This document shows positions 11,341 through 23,395 of a stretch of DNA of 64,000 nt, piece by piece. Origin of the DNA: Malania oleifera (Eukaryota; Streptophyta; Magnoliopsida; Santalales; Ximeniaceae); NCBI RefSeq assembly GCF_029873635.1, contig NC_080428.1, positions 65,571,101 to 65,635,100 on the forward strand, read 5' to 3'. How positions within the stretch are numbered: the first letter of the stretch is position 1; every line of letters starts with the position of its first letter. Below the pieces are notes generated by a model, which saw only the letters and a list, made by a program, of their open reading frames with translations, did not search any database and had not been told where the DNA came from. The translations under genes and the position numbers were made by a program.

Positions 11341-13412
11341 TATAATAAAGTCAATTGGCATCAGGAAACTTCTGCTTCTTGATTTCAACCAAGTAACTCG
11401 GAGAGGTTTTCATTTCTTTCACCTGCGCACACCCCTCTCTATAATTTCTCATGCTTTCTCTGTCTCGTCTCCATCTCTCTCTCACTTCCTTCAATTTCTC
11501 GACTAATTTTTGCCCGATCGAAAATCAAAAAATACCGCTGAACTTCATTCTCCACCACCGACATTTCTACTAGAGCGGATTTGTCATAGGAGCAGTGTAT
11601 GCACCATTCCTGAGGTAAGGTACTCTTTTCCTATTTTCTCAATTTCTTCTTAGATCTTCAGTCAAATCGATGATCGGGCCCTGCCACGGGGTCCTAGTTG
11701 CGATCGTTGTCATTTTGGTTAGAGTAAATTTTCAATTTGGGATTTCTAGACACCATTCCAAAGCGAGAGTGGGATTTGGGGAATTAAGTAAATTGGTTAT
11801 ATTTGAGGGTATAATTATTTATTTGGAATTTATGGGCCTAGGAAATATTAAAATAGTATTTTAGTTAGGATTAATTTAATGGAATTAAGATTTTTGATTC
11901 AGGGTTCAATGAAGCACCGCAGGCATCAGTTTGGGATTCATGTTGATGTGGTTCAAGAAACCGGGTAAGGGAATAAATTAAGTCAGCATTTTTCATGGAA
12001 ATATTTACTATTTTACAGCATTTTATTTCAGGAAATTATGTATAACATAGAATTATGTTTGTGAAATTTATTGTTGTTAACAGGAGATTCTTTTAATACA
12101 TTTAATCAGGGAAAATGATTTCAGTGCAGATTTTATGAGTTGAACATGATTTACTTTTGTGTGGCATGCGTATAGAATTTTATGATTTTATGTAATGACA
12201 AAATACTATGTTTTTAGAATAAGCATGTTATCACTGTTTCAAGAAATTGTTAAAAACGGTACAGAAATATGTTTAAAGTATATTATAATGCAACGACGCA
12301 AGGGTTGTGATTTATATGATACGGCGCAAGGGTCGTAATTCATATGAAATAGCGCAAGGGCTATAATTTATATGATATGATATGTCGGTGCAAGGGTCGT
12401 GATGTATGATATGCTATTTTCATGAAATTATTATTATGTCAGATATTATGATGAAACAGTTATGTTCAGTGTTCAGCATATGAAACAAAGTATATGATAT
12501 CAGAACCTTGAAGGCTTAGTTTAGTTTAGTTTTTAGGAGTACGGTGTTGTAACTATATATATCAGATTATGATAGTACAACCACACAATCAGAGTGTGGT
12601 AAGGTGACAGTCGATGTGGCTTTAGTGTAGTTTGGAGATGTTCCCCTGGCAGTCCAGACCAGGTGGAGCAAGCCCATTGTACTTATAAATCAGAGTTTTT
12701 GATCTAACATAATCGGCCAGCCATTGCTAGGTCTCGCCTTCGGGTCGCACAACTCAGTAATATGTGAGTAATACATGACACTAGCTAACTATCCATCCTA
12801 AGAGTTATTTCACGTATTATACAGTTGTATAAGATGATTTACACGTACAGAGATAGCATGACATTTATGTTACTTTTAAATATGTGTATTCAGTAAATTA
12901 TCAGATAGTTTTCACAGATACGATTTATATACAATATATGTTTATGACATATGAAAATACTCATGTTGCCACACATTGATATTAGTTTATTTCCCTTACG
13001 GAGATGTGTCTCACCTTAGCTCTAAAACATTTCAGGGAATCCAGGTAGAGGAGCGGATAGAGCTTCGCAGCGTTAGTGGTCGCCCAATCTACCCTGCCAG
13101 AAGGGTAAGTCGCTATGCTAGGGTCAGATGGGTTTTTGGGTAGTGACCTTAGGGAACTTTATAATCATTTTTGCATGTGTGTATATTTATATGACAGGTT
13201 TGTAAAACTCTGGTATTGTATTTGGACGATTGGTTTGTTATGTGTATGATGTATGTTTTCCGCTGTTAGGGTGTCAGTGATATATGACAGGTTTTTTTTC
13301 CCCAATACCAATGAATATGGGTGGATTATGTTTATGATTATTATGATTATTGACATGCTATTATGTGAAAAAAAAAATAAAGAATATATGGTAAATTAGG
13401 CAGGTCATTATG
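11117..13412 (+). repeat. 5' LTR of gypsy A (2.3 kb)
   Basis: Begins TGCAATGTCCCGAAAA and ends GGCAGGTCATTATG; the 3' copy has TGTAATGCCTCGG and CATTACA. It contains (TA)n at about 11,298-11,337, several GGTAAGG splice-donor-like sites, a tandem repeat around the GGCGCAAGGG motif (12,290-12,420), and the CGGCCAGCC...CTTCGG element (about 12,713-12,765) found in other gypsy LTRs here. Confidence 0.92.
12290..12420. repeat. Tandem repeat, about 27-bp unit (GCGCAAGGG)
   Basis: Four to five degenerate copies of a unit built around ATGATACGGCGCAAGGG and TCGTAATT. The same array occurs in the 3' LTR at about 22,250-22,400, so it was already present when the element inserted. Confidence 0.8.
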
Positions 13413-13415
13413 GTT

Positions 13416-13428
13416 TGGTATCAGAGCC
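13416..13428 (+). other. Primer-binding site of gypsy A
   Basis: TGGTATCAGAGCC, an exact initiator-Met tRNA match, three bases after the 5' LTR end. Confidence 0.92.
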
Positions 13429-13796
13429 AAAGTTGTTAGGTTCTGTAGACTTTAGAATGCAAAGAAAACAATACCAAAGTATAGGAATGGATTTTGATGA
13501 GAGTAGAAGATGGGTAGATTGAAATATAAGTAAGTTATTTTTAGAAGATAAGATTAGGAATTTGAGGTTCTATCTTACGGCCTGGAGGCAAGAGTTTCGT
13601 AGTTGTTTCTGTATTTTTCTTAGGGTGACAATTTCAGGAAAACCATAGATACTATCGCCGGTTCTTATTTCTGAGTGGTAGGATTGAATCCTAAATTGGG
13701 ATTGAGGATGATAAAATGAATGGTCATAGAAAATTATTTTTTTGGATCCTAGAGTGTTAAGTGTATTAGTAATATTACGTAGCGTTACCTAACGGG

Positions 13797-14610
13797 TGAT
13801 GGTAGAAATGGCTAGGAGCTCGGGGGAGCATAGCTGCACGATTGAGCGGTTCACGCATATGTGACCTCATCATTTGTTGGAGGAGCGAACCCACTAGTAG
13901 TAGAGAACTGGGTCCAGGACATAGAGGATATACTGACAGTCCTCTCATGTATAAACGTGCATAGGATGTTATTTGCTACATTTAAATCAACTGGAGAAGC
14001 AAAGTGTTGGTGGAGGTCGATGAGACTGCTGGAGGAGTAGAGGCTTGACCCTGTAGCGATGACATGAAGTTGCTTCATGGAGATTTTCTTCGAGCAATAC
14101 TTTCCCACTATAGTCAGGAGTGCGAAGGCATCAGAGTTTCTGTATCTGACATAAAGGCCTTTGATGATGCAACAGTATGCATCGAGATTCATTGAGTTGT
14201 CCCGATTCACCCCATATTTGGTGCCAGATGAGGAAAGGGATGCGAGGAAGTTTGAGGAGGGCCTGAGGTAGAACCTGTATGAGTAGGTGGTAAGCTTCTA
14301 GGCTCAGAACTTCTTAGAGATAGTAGACAGAACTTCAGTGTTTGAGAGCGGCCTACAAAGAGGCACAACAGTACAGAGGCAGGGAAAGAGGGTCGTGCCT
14401 TCTGATTTTCAGGAAGGGTCCAGTCGAGGGCCTTGGAGGAGATATGATAGTAGAGGGGGACGATGACAGAGAGGAGGAGAACGAGCAGTACAGGGTAGAC
14501 AGATGTCCCCTCCTTGTCCCAGATGCTATAGGAGACACCCGAGAGAGTGCCGAGTGAGGGAGGTTGTCTATTATCGATGCTATCAGCCTAGAAATATTGC
14601 GAGAAACTGT
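13797..14610 (+). pseudogene. Gypsy A gag with degenerate zinc knuckle
   Basis: Read across frame changes, the plus strand gives the Retrotrans_gag signature: FVGGANPLVVENWVQDIEDI, then FATFKSTGEAKCWWRSM, then FFEQYFPTIVRSAKASEFL (about 13,865-14,135). A zinc-knuckle remnant (CYRCYQPRNIARNC, about 14,575-14,610) keeps the cysteines but has Asn for the central His. Gag would form the particle and package RNA. Several in-frame stops (for example at about 13,861, 14,038 and 14,066) make it a pseudogene. Confidence 0.85.
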
Positions 14611-14639
14611 TAGGAACCTTCAGTGATAGTGGCTGCTCC

Positions 14640-15514
14640 TCAACCATATAGAGGAGAGTATCAGGAACCTCGAGGCAAACAACAGATGAATATTACTTCG
14701 GCGCAAGTTTATGTACTAACGTCAAGAAATACTGAGGTGGTAGGAGACATGGTGACAGGTAGTAAAGTTATAATTTCAGTCAAAGTTATTGTTTTATGTG
14801 ATTTAGAAGTAATGTGTTCGTTTATTTCTTGGGAATATATCAGACTGTGTAAGATGGGAACCTAATTGTTAGACATCAAATTATATGTAACCACACCAAT
14901 ATAAGCAATGGTAAAATGTAGAAGGGTGTTTAAGGATAGTCTAGCAGATATTGAGGGAAGGATATTGTCTACTGGCCTTGTAGTGTTTTATAGGCACTAG
15001 TTTATTTTGATCTTGGAAATGGACTGGCTAGCTGTCAGTTAGGCCAGTATTAACTATTATCAGAAAGAGGTAGTGTTCGGACCTCCAAGAGGACAGGAGT
15101 ATAGATTTGTGAGGCTATGTGTGCGCGTCCCACCACAGTTGTCTTCCGCCATACAGGCGAGGAGGTTGTTGTTGGAGGGTTGTCAGGGATTTGTGGCCTG
15201 TGTGAAGGAAGTATTAAAAGGGGAGTTGAGGGTTGAGGATATCCAGGTAGTGAGGGATTTTCCTGATATATTTTTCGAGGATTTTTCGGGACTACCTCTT
15301 GAACGTGAGGTAGAATTTGCTATTGATCTAGTTCCGGGGATAGCACCAATTTCAAAGGTGTAGTATAGAATGGCACCAATAGAGCTGGAAAATGAAAGAA
15401 CAGTTGCAGAAACTGTTAGATAAGGGGTTTATCAGGCCCAGTGTGTCACCCTATGGAGCGCTAGTATTGTTTATGAGGAAGGAAGATGGGTCGATGAGAG
15501 TGTGCATCGATTAC
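14640..15514 (+). pseudogene. Gypsy A protease and N-terminal reverse transcriptase
   Basis: Protease: AQVYVLTSRNTEVVGDMVTG leads to VLCDLEVMCSFIS (about 14,790-14,830). Family members usually have DxGAT here, so the active-site loop is altered although an Asp remains. RT opening: DFPDIFFEDFSGLPLEREVE (about 15,255-15,310), AIDLVPGIAPISK, then [19 protein letters not shown] and [10 protein letters not shown], ending at about 15,514. The catalytic YxDD block and RNase H that should follow are absent. Stops and shifts occur at 14,863, 15,361 and 15,420. Confidence 0.85.
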
Positions 15515-16319
15515 ATATTTTCATATTTCTATAAGTCGGCCAAAATAATAAGGACAATGTAATCCTAAAATTAATGTGCCCATAAAAATGTAAGATATTA
15601 AGTGGGCAACAATTTGACTTCTATGTTCTGTGGAAATTCTTTTTTCCCTGGGAAGTGATGTTGTCACCATAAGTTGAAAACAAACCTACCTAAGAATAAG
15701 ATGTCATGGGCATCACATTGCCAAGTCTTCCAAAGGATTCTGTGAATCAAATAACACCTAATAGAATCATCTTTATCAACTTACCTAAAAGAAAAATCAT
15801 AATGATACTCGGATCTTTAACAATTTGCTATCCAGAAGGAAAACCATGTATGCTAGGACGTGGAGTTTTATTTTTTTGCTCTATTCGTGTGAATCCTACT
15901 TGGCAATGGGACACCAATTTAAATGCTTAGACATTGGCTCGGTTAGGATTTAGCTTGTATACAGCTTCATGTGAAATCTTCTAAAGTTATTTGCAGTTGA
16001 TTATGACATTTGAAGCCATCTTCAGAATCTAATCCTTCTACCATTAGCAACTCTCTAGTACAAATGAATGTCACCCTTTTTCCTTCCTCGTCCATTTCAC
16101 ACAAGATTTATGCTGCCAGAAAATGTCCAATCACTTATCATAGCTGACTAAACAACTTCATTTGTATTGTATTTTATATTGAAAAACCAAGACATGTGTT
16201 TATTGCATATTTGTCCAGTCACTTGAGGAAGATTATGGTTGGCTTGAAGTCAGTATACCAGAACTTAAACTTATTATAATTGCAATCCATGTTTTTCATT
16301 GAGGATATTTTCCAACTAT
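15515..16319. other. Unidentified DNA replacing gypsy RT/RNase H (left part)
   Basis: Sequence identity breaks just after the RT motif CIDY. The 0.8 kb that follows resembles no retroelement domain I can recognise on either strand. A 74-codon open frame at 15,706-15,930 has no family I know. Composition is AT-rich like single-copy intergenic DNA. It continues beyond the nested solo LTR at 19,158. Confidence 0.45.
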
Positions 16320-16554
16320 GTTTTTGTGATGACCCAAAAATATATATATATGATTAAAGTACAATAATAATAAAATAATAAAAATAGTCATTAAGTTAAT
16401 ATCAATACAGAAGTGTTTTTCTGTAGGATCCTTGATTCCATGTTTGATGCCTAAGAAAGACCTTGTCTTAGCGAGTGCTCAGAGACCATTGCGGCTCAGT
16501 CGCTCCCTGGAGGTCGGCCTGGTCAAAATGGAATTTCATAGGATAAACAGGATA

Positions 16555-16995
16555 GATACTGTTTATACACGTAAATAAGTATATTTACATAAAATAGTGT
16601 TTTGACAGACATAATTTGTAGAAATACATAATAAGATGATAATAATATAGGTATCATATGTGGGGCCCACAAGACTATGTGGGGTCCACATGAGTCCCGG
16701 AGCCACAAGACACTGTTTATATACGTAAATGAGTACATAAAACAATGTTTTAACTGATATAATTTGAAGAAATATATGATAAAATAATAATAATATAGGT
16801 ATCCTATGCGGGGCCCACAAGACTGTGTGGGGCCCACATGAGTCCCGAAACCGTATGAAGGTTTTCACAAGTCTCAAAACTATGCAGGATGCATAAAATC
16901 GTATAAGAGTTATTGGAATTACGTACAATCCATTTGGGTCTCGAAATTGTGTGGGGCCCACAAGACTACATGGGGCTCACAAGACCATGTGGGGC
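16555..16995. repeat. U3 duplication with GTGGGGCCCAC motifs
   Basis: A block of about 150 bp (16,555-16,700) is repeated at about 16,708-16,850 and partly again to 16,995. Each copy has one or more GTGGGGCCCAC or GTGGGGTCCAC boxes; at least six lie between 16,655 and 17,000. The box resembles the published TCP-factor consensus (GTGGGNCCCAC-type). Function is inference. Confidence 0.75.
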
Positions 16996-17039
16996 CCACA
17001 TGAGTTTTTAAAATTTAAATTTAATTCTTGTTCAAAAAT

Positions 17040-17395
17040 AAAATAAAATAAAATAAATACTAAATATAGTTTAAAATTAATAACAATGATAATAATAATG
17101 ATTAAGAAAAATAATAAAATAATAAAATAATTAGTTAGGTAATGGATTAATTAATAAGGTAAGTAATTAATTAAAAATTTATTTAGTGAGAATGGTGGCA
17201 AGCACTCCCAAATGGCCTCCACTCAAGTTTAAAATTAATAACAATGATAATAATAATGATAATAATGATTAAGAAAAATAATAAAATAATAAAATAATTA
17301 GTTAGGTAATGGATTAATTAATTAGGTAAGTAATTAATTAAAAATTTATTTAGTGGGAATGGTGGCAAGCACTCCCAAATAGCCTCCACTCAACC
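17040..17395. repeat. Tandem duplication, about 170 bp
   Basis: Starting at TTTAAAATTAATAACAATGA, a block ending in GGTGGCAAGCACTCCCAAAT and CCTCCACTCAA appears twice (about 17,059-17,227 and 17,229-17,393). The second copy has an extra GATAATAAT. It lies just upstream of the solo LTR's TATA box. Confidence 0.85.
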
Positions 17396-17664
17396 CATAC
17401 CTTGCCCATTCTTTAATTTTTAAAATTATGATTTCACCAATCTCCCCACACTTTTATAAATTCTATTTCTTCCCCAAAATTTTCCTATAAATAGGGAGCT
17501 CTCAACCTTCATTTTTCACAACAATTTTCTAAGGAAGAGAAGGATTAGTGAGTGAAAGAATTTGTGGTAGAGTGAGAATTTTGAGTAAGTTCTCACTCAC
17601 CCACTCTTTCCGATCTCATATCTTAAAGATAGTTATTGTGTTCATAGCACACGGTAAAAGAAGA

Positions 17665-17905
17665 AGGTAAGTAAATTTGATTATGTTAGTATTTTTATTC
17701 AAAATTTATACCCGAGTTTATTTGTAAGTAAATTTGATTATGTTAGTATTTTTATTCAAAATTTATACCCGAATTTATTTGTAAGTAAATTTGATTATGT
17801 TAGTATTTTTATTCAAAATTTATACCCGAGTTTATTTGTAAGTAAATTTTGATTATGTTAGTTTCTTTTTATTTTAAATTCATACCCGAGCTTATTTTGT
17901 ACGTA
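17665..17905. repeat. Tandem repeat, about 59-bp unit, four copies
   Basis: Four consecutive copies containing GTAAGTAAATTTGATTATG, TTAGTATTTTTATTC and TTTATACCCGAGTTTATTT, the last one more diverged. They lie downstream of the TATA box in the leader of the solo LTR. GTAAGT could act as a repeated splice donor. Confidence 0.85.
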
Positions 17906-19157
17906 AATTTTAATTATGTTACTTAGTTCCACAAAATTTCCATGAGTTTATTTTTACGCATATTTAATTATACCAGTTCTATCTTTAATATACTTGCATC
18001 TATTTTTGGGTTAAGAAATGTTCCAATCCCCTCGAGTAAATTTTCAGCATTTCTTTCTATTCAAAAATAAAATTATATATATTTATAACACAAAAATTGT
18101 GTGGCATGAGTTTATTTTTACGTTACATTTTTTATGTAAATATGAGTAAAGATGAGATTTTCACGATATTATTTTAAATTGCATAAATTATAATAAGATG
18201 ATTTTCAAACCCCTTATGGCAACGAAAGTTCAAAGTTACAGATGCTCGGTACCGCAGCTTAAAGTTTATACGGATCAGAGTGCACCCACACTGTTTACAG
18301 AGTGGTTATTTATGTTAGTGGATTTCTCCTGAGTGCACACCTGGTTTAAGTCCAGGACTTAATAAGGAAAATCTTACTTAAAGTTTACGTACGTTGATTT
18401 AGTTTGGTCGGCCAGCCAACTAAGTCCAGTCTTCGGACCGCACAACCCAGTCATGGGGGTAAACATGACTTATGGCAAAAAGGCCTAAGGGTGGTTTTTA
18501 TAATATATGTTAATACATATTTAATTACGTATACAAGTTACTGATGATTTGAAGGAAAAGTATAAGTTTACGTGAAAAGGATCATTCTGGTGCTTAAATG
18601 ACGATCTAAGGAAAACGTATAAGGAAAAGTATATGTATGTTTATCATTAAATGTTTTTACAGTTTTAAAGTTAAAAGTTTAATTTAGCAGTTATAATATA
18701 TGATTATAAAAATTTACTGTTGAAATTGATGACAAAAGTTTTATGCAGAAATTTTTAAATTTATATTTATTCTAAAAGCAGTCTTGAAGTTGTATTAAAT
18801 ATTGTTTTACGAAATTCTTTAAAAGCTCATTTTGGCCACACACTAATAATAATCTTATTTACTTACTGAGCGTCGTCTCACCCCAATCATATTTTATTTC
18901 AGATAACTCTGAAGGACATGTCGGAAATCAGGCTTAGCAAGCATGCGGGTGGGGATTAGAAAAATAAAGATTAATTAGAAATATAGTATGATTTCAGATA
19001 TTTACGTTTGTGTAATTTTCTTCTTTTGAAATAAGTGAGTGTAACATGAATAATTAGCGCTCTGGTTTAATAAGAATCGAGTTTATTTGCTTCCGCTGTA
19101 AATCAGTAGTAAAGAGATAATATCCCAGGCCCCTCGGGGTCGGGGTGTTACAGTTTT

Positions 19158-19379
19158 GATGTTCAATGTGTGTCATCATAGGTTAGAAGTTGAGTCTTAA
19201 AAAACTATTTGAAGTAAGGGAAAAAAATAATAAAAATATAAGAACCAATTTGGTAAGAAAATGATACTTTATCTTCATTTAAAAGTGTAAGCCTATGCAT
19301 TGGGTGATTAAAATTCCAGGGAATGTTTGGAAGTTCATACAATTTTTATTCAAACGAATTATAAAGTTATGATGAGAGA
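19158..19379. other. Unidentified DNA replacing gypsy RT/RNase H (right part)
   Basis: Continuation of the 15,515-16,319 segment after the solo LTR. No coding signature; gypsy coding sequence resumes at about 19,380. Confidence 0.4.
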
Positions 19380-20800
19380 ATTAAAGCAGCCCAGAAGAAT
19401 GACCCAAAATTGGTTGAGCTTATGGAGGAAGTACAAGATGGTCAGGAGGCAGATTTTAGTATTTCCTGTGACGGAGCATTAAGATTCTGTACCAGATTGT
19501 ATGTACCTACCGATCCTGAGATTAAGAAGGTTATTCTGGAAGAAGCGCACGGATCTCTGTATACTGTTCATTCGAGTAGTACTAAGATGTACATGGATCT
19601 TCGAAAATCATTCTGGTGGAGTGGCATGAAGAGGGAGATAGCCGAGTTTGTAGGGTAATGTTTAACGTGCCAACAGATAAAGGCTAACCACTAGAGACCG
19701 GCGAGACAAGTGCAGCCACTTCCTAGTCCCATGTGGAAGTGGGATCATATATCGATGGATTTTGTCACAGGATTACCGTCGGCACAACAGATACATGATG
19801 CTATCTGGGTGGTCATTGATAGAATGATGAAGACTGCCCACTTTCTTTCCATCCGAGTTAACTACTCCATGGATAGATTGGCAGAGTTGTATGTCCAGGA
19901 GACAATTAGATTTCACGACGTTCCTGTGTCCATAGTATCAGATCGAGACTCACAGTTCACATCCCATTTCTGGAGGAGTTTGCAAGGAGCCATAAGTTCT
20001 CAGTTATCCTTCAGCACAATGTTTCATCCTTAGTCAGATGGACAAACGGAGAGGGTGATACTTGTTTTAGAGGGCATGTTGCGAGCATGCATGCTGGACT
20101 TCGGAGGCAGCTGGGTATGATATATGCCACTGATTGAGTTTACTTACAATAACAGCTTTCAGGCCAACATCGGGATGGCATCATACGAGGCATTGTATGA
20201 TAGGAGGTGTTGATCCCCATTATATTGGGATGAGACGGAAGAGAGACAACTATTGGGGCCAGAGCTAATTCAGCAGACTCTGGATAAAGTCAGACTCATT
20301 AGAGACAGAATCAGTACAGTGTAGAGTCGACAGAAGGGTTATGCTGATACTCGTCGGCGAGAGTTAGAGTTTGACACAAGGGATCATGTATTCCTGAAGG
20401 TGGCACCATTGAAGGGGATTATGAGATTTGGAAGGAAGTGTAAGTTTAGCCCTAAGTATATTGGGTCATTTGAGATTCTTGAGCGAGTGGGTCTAGTTGC
20501 CTACATGCTGACTTTACCACCTACTTTATCGAGAATACATGATGTATTTCACGTCTCGATGTTGAAGAAATACATCCCAGACCCCTCCCATGTAATTAAT
20601 TATGAAGCGTTGGAATTGGGTGATACCTTGACATATGAGAAAGTGTCAGTGCAGATTCTTGACTAGAAGGAACAGGGGTTACGCATAAAGAAGATTCCAC
20701 TGGTAAAAATTTTATGGCGCAATCATGCCGTTGAGAAGGCTTCCTGGGAATTAGGGGATTAGATGCGCTAGAGGTATCCATACTTATTCAGTGGAGTTTA
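19380..20800 (+). pseudogene. Gypsy A integrase and C-terminal (chromodomain-position) region
   Basis: Resumes with LKAAQKNDPKLVELMEE, the spacer before integrase. The HHCC zinc region (EEAHGSLYTVHSSSTKMYMD, then CLTCQQIK) ends near 19,680. Catalytic core: WDHISMDFVTGLP (first Asp, about 19,760) and VSIVSDRDSQFTSHFW (second Asp, about 19,940). The third acid lies in SDGQTERV (about 20,033-20,057), after a stop at 20,032. The C-terminal GPFEI-type module and SRIHDVFHVSMLKKYIPD (about 20,528-20,582) follow. The last part (IPLVKILWRNHAVEKASWE, about 20,695-20,750) is chromodomain-like. Integrase would join element DNA to the chromosome. Inactive here because of stops. Confidence 0.9.
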
Positions 20801-21062
20801 GAGTTGAGCCAGTAAGAATAAAGTGAATAATACTGTTGTATTTTGATTTGTATAGTGTAGTGTAAGATAGATAGAATTTTAGTTTTGGAACGTGAATGGC
20901 TTTGGGAGAATTTTGAATTGTTGTAATCTCTCAAAACCCTCTTTGTAACCATTGCGTTCCTCTGCCATAAGTGAGCGTAATTAATAAAATTGGGTTGTTT
21001 TTCTTTAAGAATGAAAAGGTGATGAATAGTAAATTTCGAGAACGAAATTTTATAAGGGATAA

Positions 21063-23390
21063 TGTAATGCCTCGGAAAATGATATGTTTGGGAATGTAAA
21101 AAATAAATAAATAAATAAATAAAATAGATAATAATAAATAAATAAATAATGAATGAAAAAAATAATATAAAATAAATTAAAATTATTAGTAATTAATTTA
21201 TTAATTAAACATTATTAAATTGAATTAATTAAATTAAATAACATGAGGATTATAAATATATGAATAAATATATAAGTATAAAGTAATGTGTTTATATATA
21301 TATATATATATATATGAATATAATAAAGTAAAAAAAAAAAGTTAAATGGCATCAGGAAACTTCTACTTCCTGATTTCAACCAAATAACCCGGAGAGGTTT
21401 TCATTTCTCTCACCTGTGCACGCCCCCCTTTGTAATTTCTCACGCTCTCTCTGCCTCCTCTCCGTCTCTCTCCAACTTCTTTCAATTTCTCAACTGATTT
21501 TTGCCCAATCGATAATCAGAAAATGCCACTGGACTCCATTTTTCGCCATCGACATTTCTATTGGAGCAAATTTTTCATAGGAGCGGTGTAGGCACCATTC
21601 CTAGGGTAAGGTAATTTTTTCCTATTTTCTCAATTTCTCCTTAGATCTTCAATCAAATCGATGATCGAGTACCACCACGAGGTCCTAGTCGCGATCGTTG
21701 TCATTTTGGTTGGAGTAAATTTTCAATTTGGGTTTCCTAGGCACCGTTTCAAAGTGAGAGTGAGATTTTGGGAATTAAGTAAATTGAATATATTTGAGGG
21801 TATAATTATTTATTTGGAATTTATAGGCTTAGGAAATATTAAAATAGTATTTTATTTAGGATTGATTTAATGGAATTAGGATTTTTGATTCAAAGTCTGG
21901 GTGAGCGTCGCAGACATTAGTTTGGGATTCCTGTTGGTATAGTTCAAGAAATCAGGTAAGTGAATAAATTAAGTCAGTATTTTTCATGGAAATATTTACT
22001 ATTTTACAGCATTTTAGTCTAGGAAATTATGTATAGCATAGAATTATGTTTGGAAAATTTACTACTGTTAACAGGAGATTGTTTTAACACATTTAATCAG
22101 GGAAAATGATTTTAGTGCAAATGGGTATAGAATTTTATGATTTATGTAATGCCAAATACTATGTTTTCAGAATAAGCATGCTATCACTGTTTCAGGAAAT
22201 TGTTAAAAATAGTACAGAATTTATGTTTAAAGTATGTTATAATGCAACGACGCAAGGGCCGTAATTTATATGATACGGCGTAAGGGCCGTAATTTATATG
22301 ATACGGCACAAGAGCCTAATTTATATAAAATGGCGCAAGGGCCATAATTTACACGATATGATATGCTGGCACAAAGGCTGTAATGTATGATATGTTATTT
22401 TCATGAAATTATTATTATGTCAGATATTATGATGAAACAGTTATGTTTAGCATTTGAACTAGATATGAGATCAAACCCCGATGCTTAGTTTAGTTCAGTT
22501 TTTAGGAGTACGGTACCGTATCTATAATATATTTCAGCTTATCATAGTGCAACCACCTACGATGAGTTGTGGTACGGTACAAGCGTGTGGCTTCAGTTTA
22601 GTATGGAGATGTTCCCCTGGTAGTCCGGACTAGGTGGGGTAGACTCATCATACTTACAGATCAGAGTTTTTGATCTAGCATGGTCGGCTCGCCCTTGCTA
22701 TGTCCCCCCCCCCCTTCGGGCCGTCACTCAGTCATGTGGAGTAATACATTACACTAACTAACTATCATCTTGCGATTATTTCACAACGTTTTAACGTTGT
22801 TATAAGATGATTTACCTGTACAGAGATATAAACATGACATGTATGTTATCTTTTAAAAATATTTTATTCAGTAAATTTCAACAGTTTTCACAATCGATTT
22901 AATATACATATGATTTTATACATCTGAAAATACCCATGTTGCCACGCATTGATATTAATTTATTTCCTTTACTAAGAGATGTCTCACCCAGTTCTAAAAC
23001 ATTTCAGGGAATCTAAGTAGAGGAGCAAATAGAGCTTCGCAGCGTTAGTGGTCGCCCGATCTACCCTGCCAAAAAGGGTAAGTCGTTATGTTAGGGTCAG
23101 ATGGATTTTTGAGTAGTATCCCTAGGTAACTTTATAATCATTTTGGGATGTATGTATATTTATATGACGGGTTTGTAAAACTCTGGTATTGTATTTGGAC
23201 GGTTGGTTTGTTATGTATATGATGTATGTTTTCCGCTACTGGGGTGTCAGTGATATATGACAGGTTTTTTTTCCCTATTACCCACGGGTCTAAGTAGATT
23301 ATGTTTATGGTTATCATGATTATTGGCATGCTATTATGTGGGGAAAAAAAAAGAATTAAGAATATGTAGTAAATTAGGCAGGTCATTACA
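21063..23390 (+). repeat. 3' LTR of gypsy A (2.3 kb)
   Basis: Runs from TGTAATGCCTCGG to GGTCATTACA, preceded by a polypurine-rich end (TTTTATAAGGGATAA). It is collinear with 11117-13412 but carries many substitutions and indels, including a shorter (TA)n run and an extra homopolymer C run near 22,706. This indicates considerable age. Confidence 0.92.
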
Positions 23391-23395
23391 TTATT

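Larger units (their letters stand above)
16325..19152 (+). mobile_element. Gypsy solo LTR (2.8 kb) with perfect TSD
   Basis: Starts TGTGATGACCC and ends GGGGTCGGGGTGTTACA, flanked by GTTTT at 16320-16324 and 19153-19157. No PBS, polypurine tract or coding region is attached, so it is a solo LTR left by LTR-LTR recombination. A TATA box (CCTATAAATAG) lies at 17,484-17,494. U3 has GTGGGGCCCAC repeats and two larger duplications. The transcribed part has a 59-bp tandem array and the GGTCGGCCAGCC...CTTCGG element (about 18,406-18,465). Confidence 0.93.
11117..23390 (+). mobile_element. Gypsy A: Tekay/Del-like chromovirus with complete ends
   Basis: Paired LTRs (11117-13412 and 21063-23390), an iMet primer-binding site and a perfect five-base target duplication, TTATT at 11112-11116 and 23391-23395. 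Order on the plus strand is gag, zinc knuckle, protease, RT start, a 3.9-kb replacement, integrase and a chromodomain-position tail. This order and the long LTRs fit chromoviruses of the Tekay/Del type. All coding parts carry stops and shifts, and the LTRs differ at many sites, so it is old and inactive. Confidence 0.93.

Noticed and set aside
13851..14210. 119-codon minus-strand frame
   Set aside because: Shadow of the gypsy A gag on the plus strand, which has a clear Retrotrans_gag signature.
16523..16961. Overlapping minus-strand frames with repeated MGPTQ-like peptides
   Set aside because: Products of the duplicated GTGGGGCCCAC region in the solo LTR; no gene.
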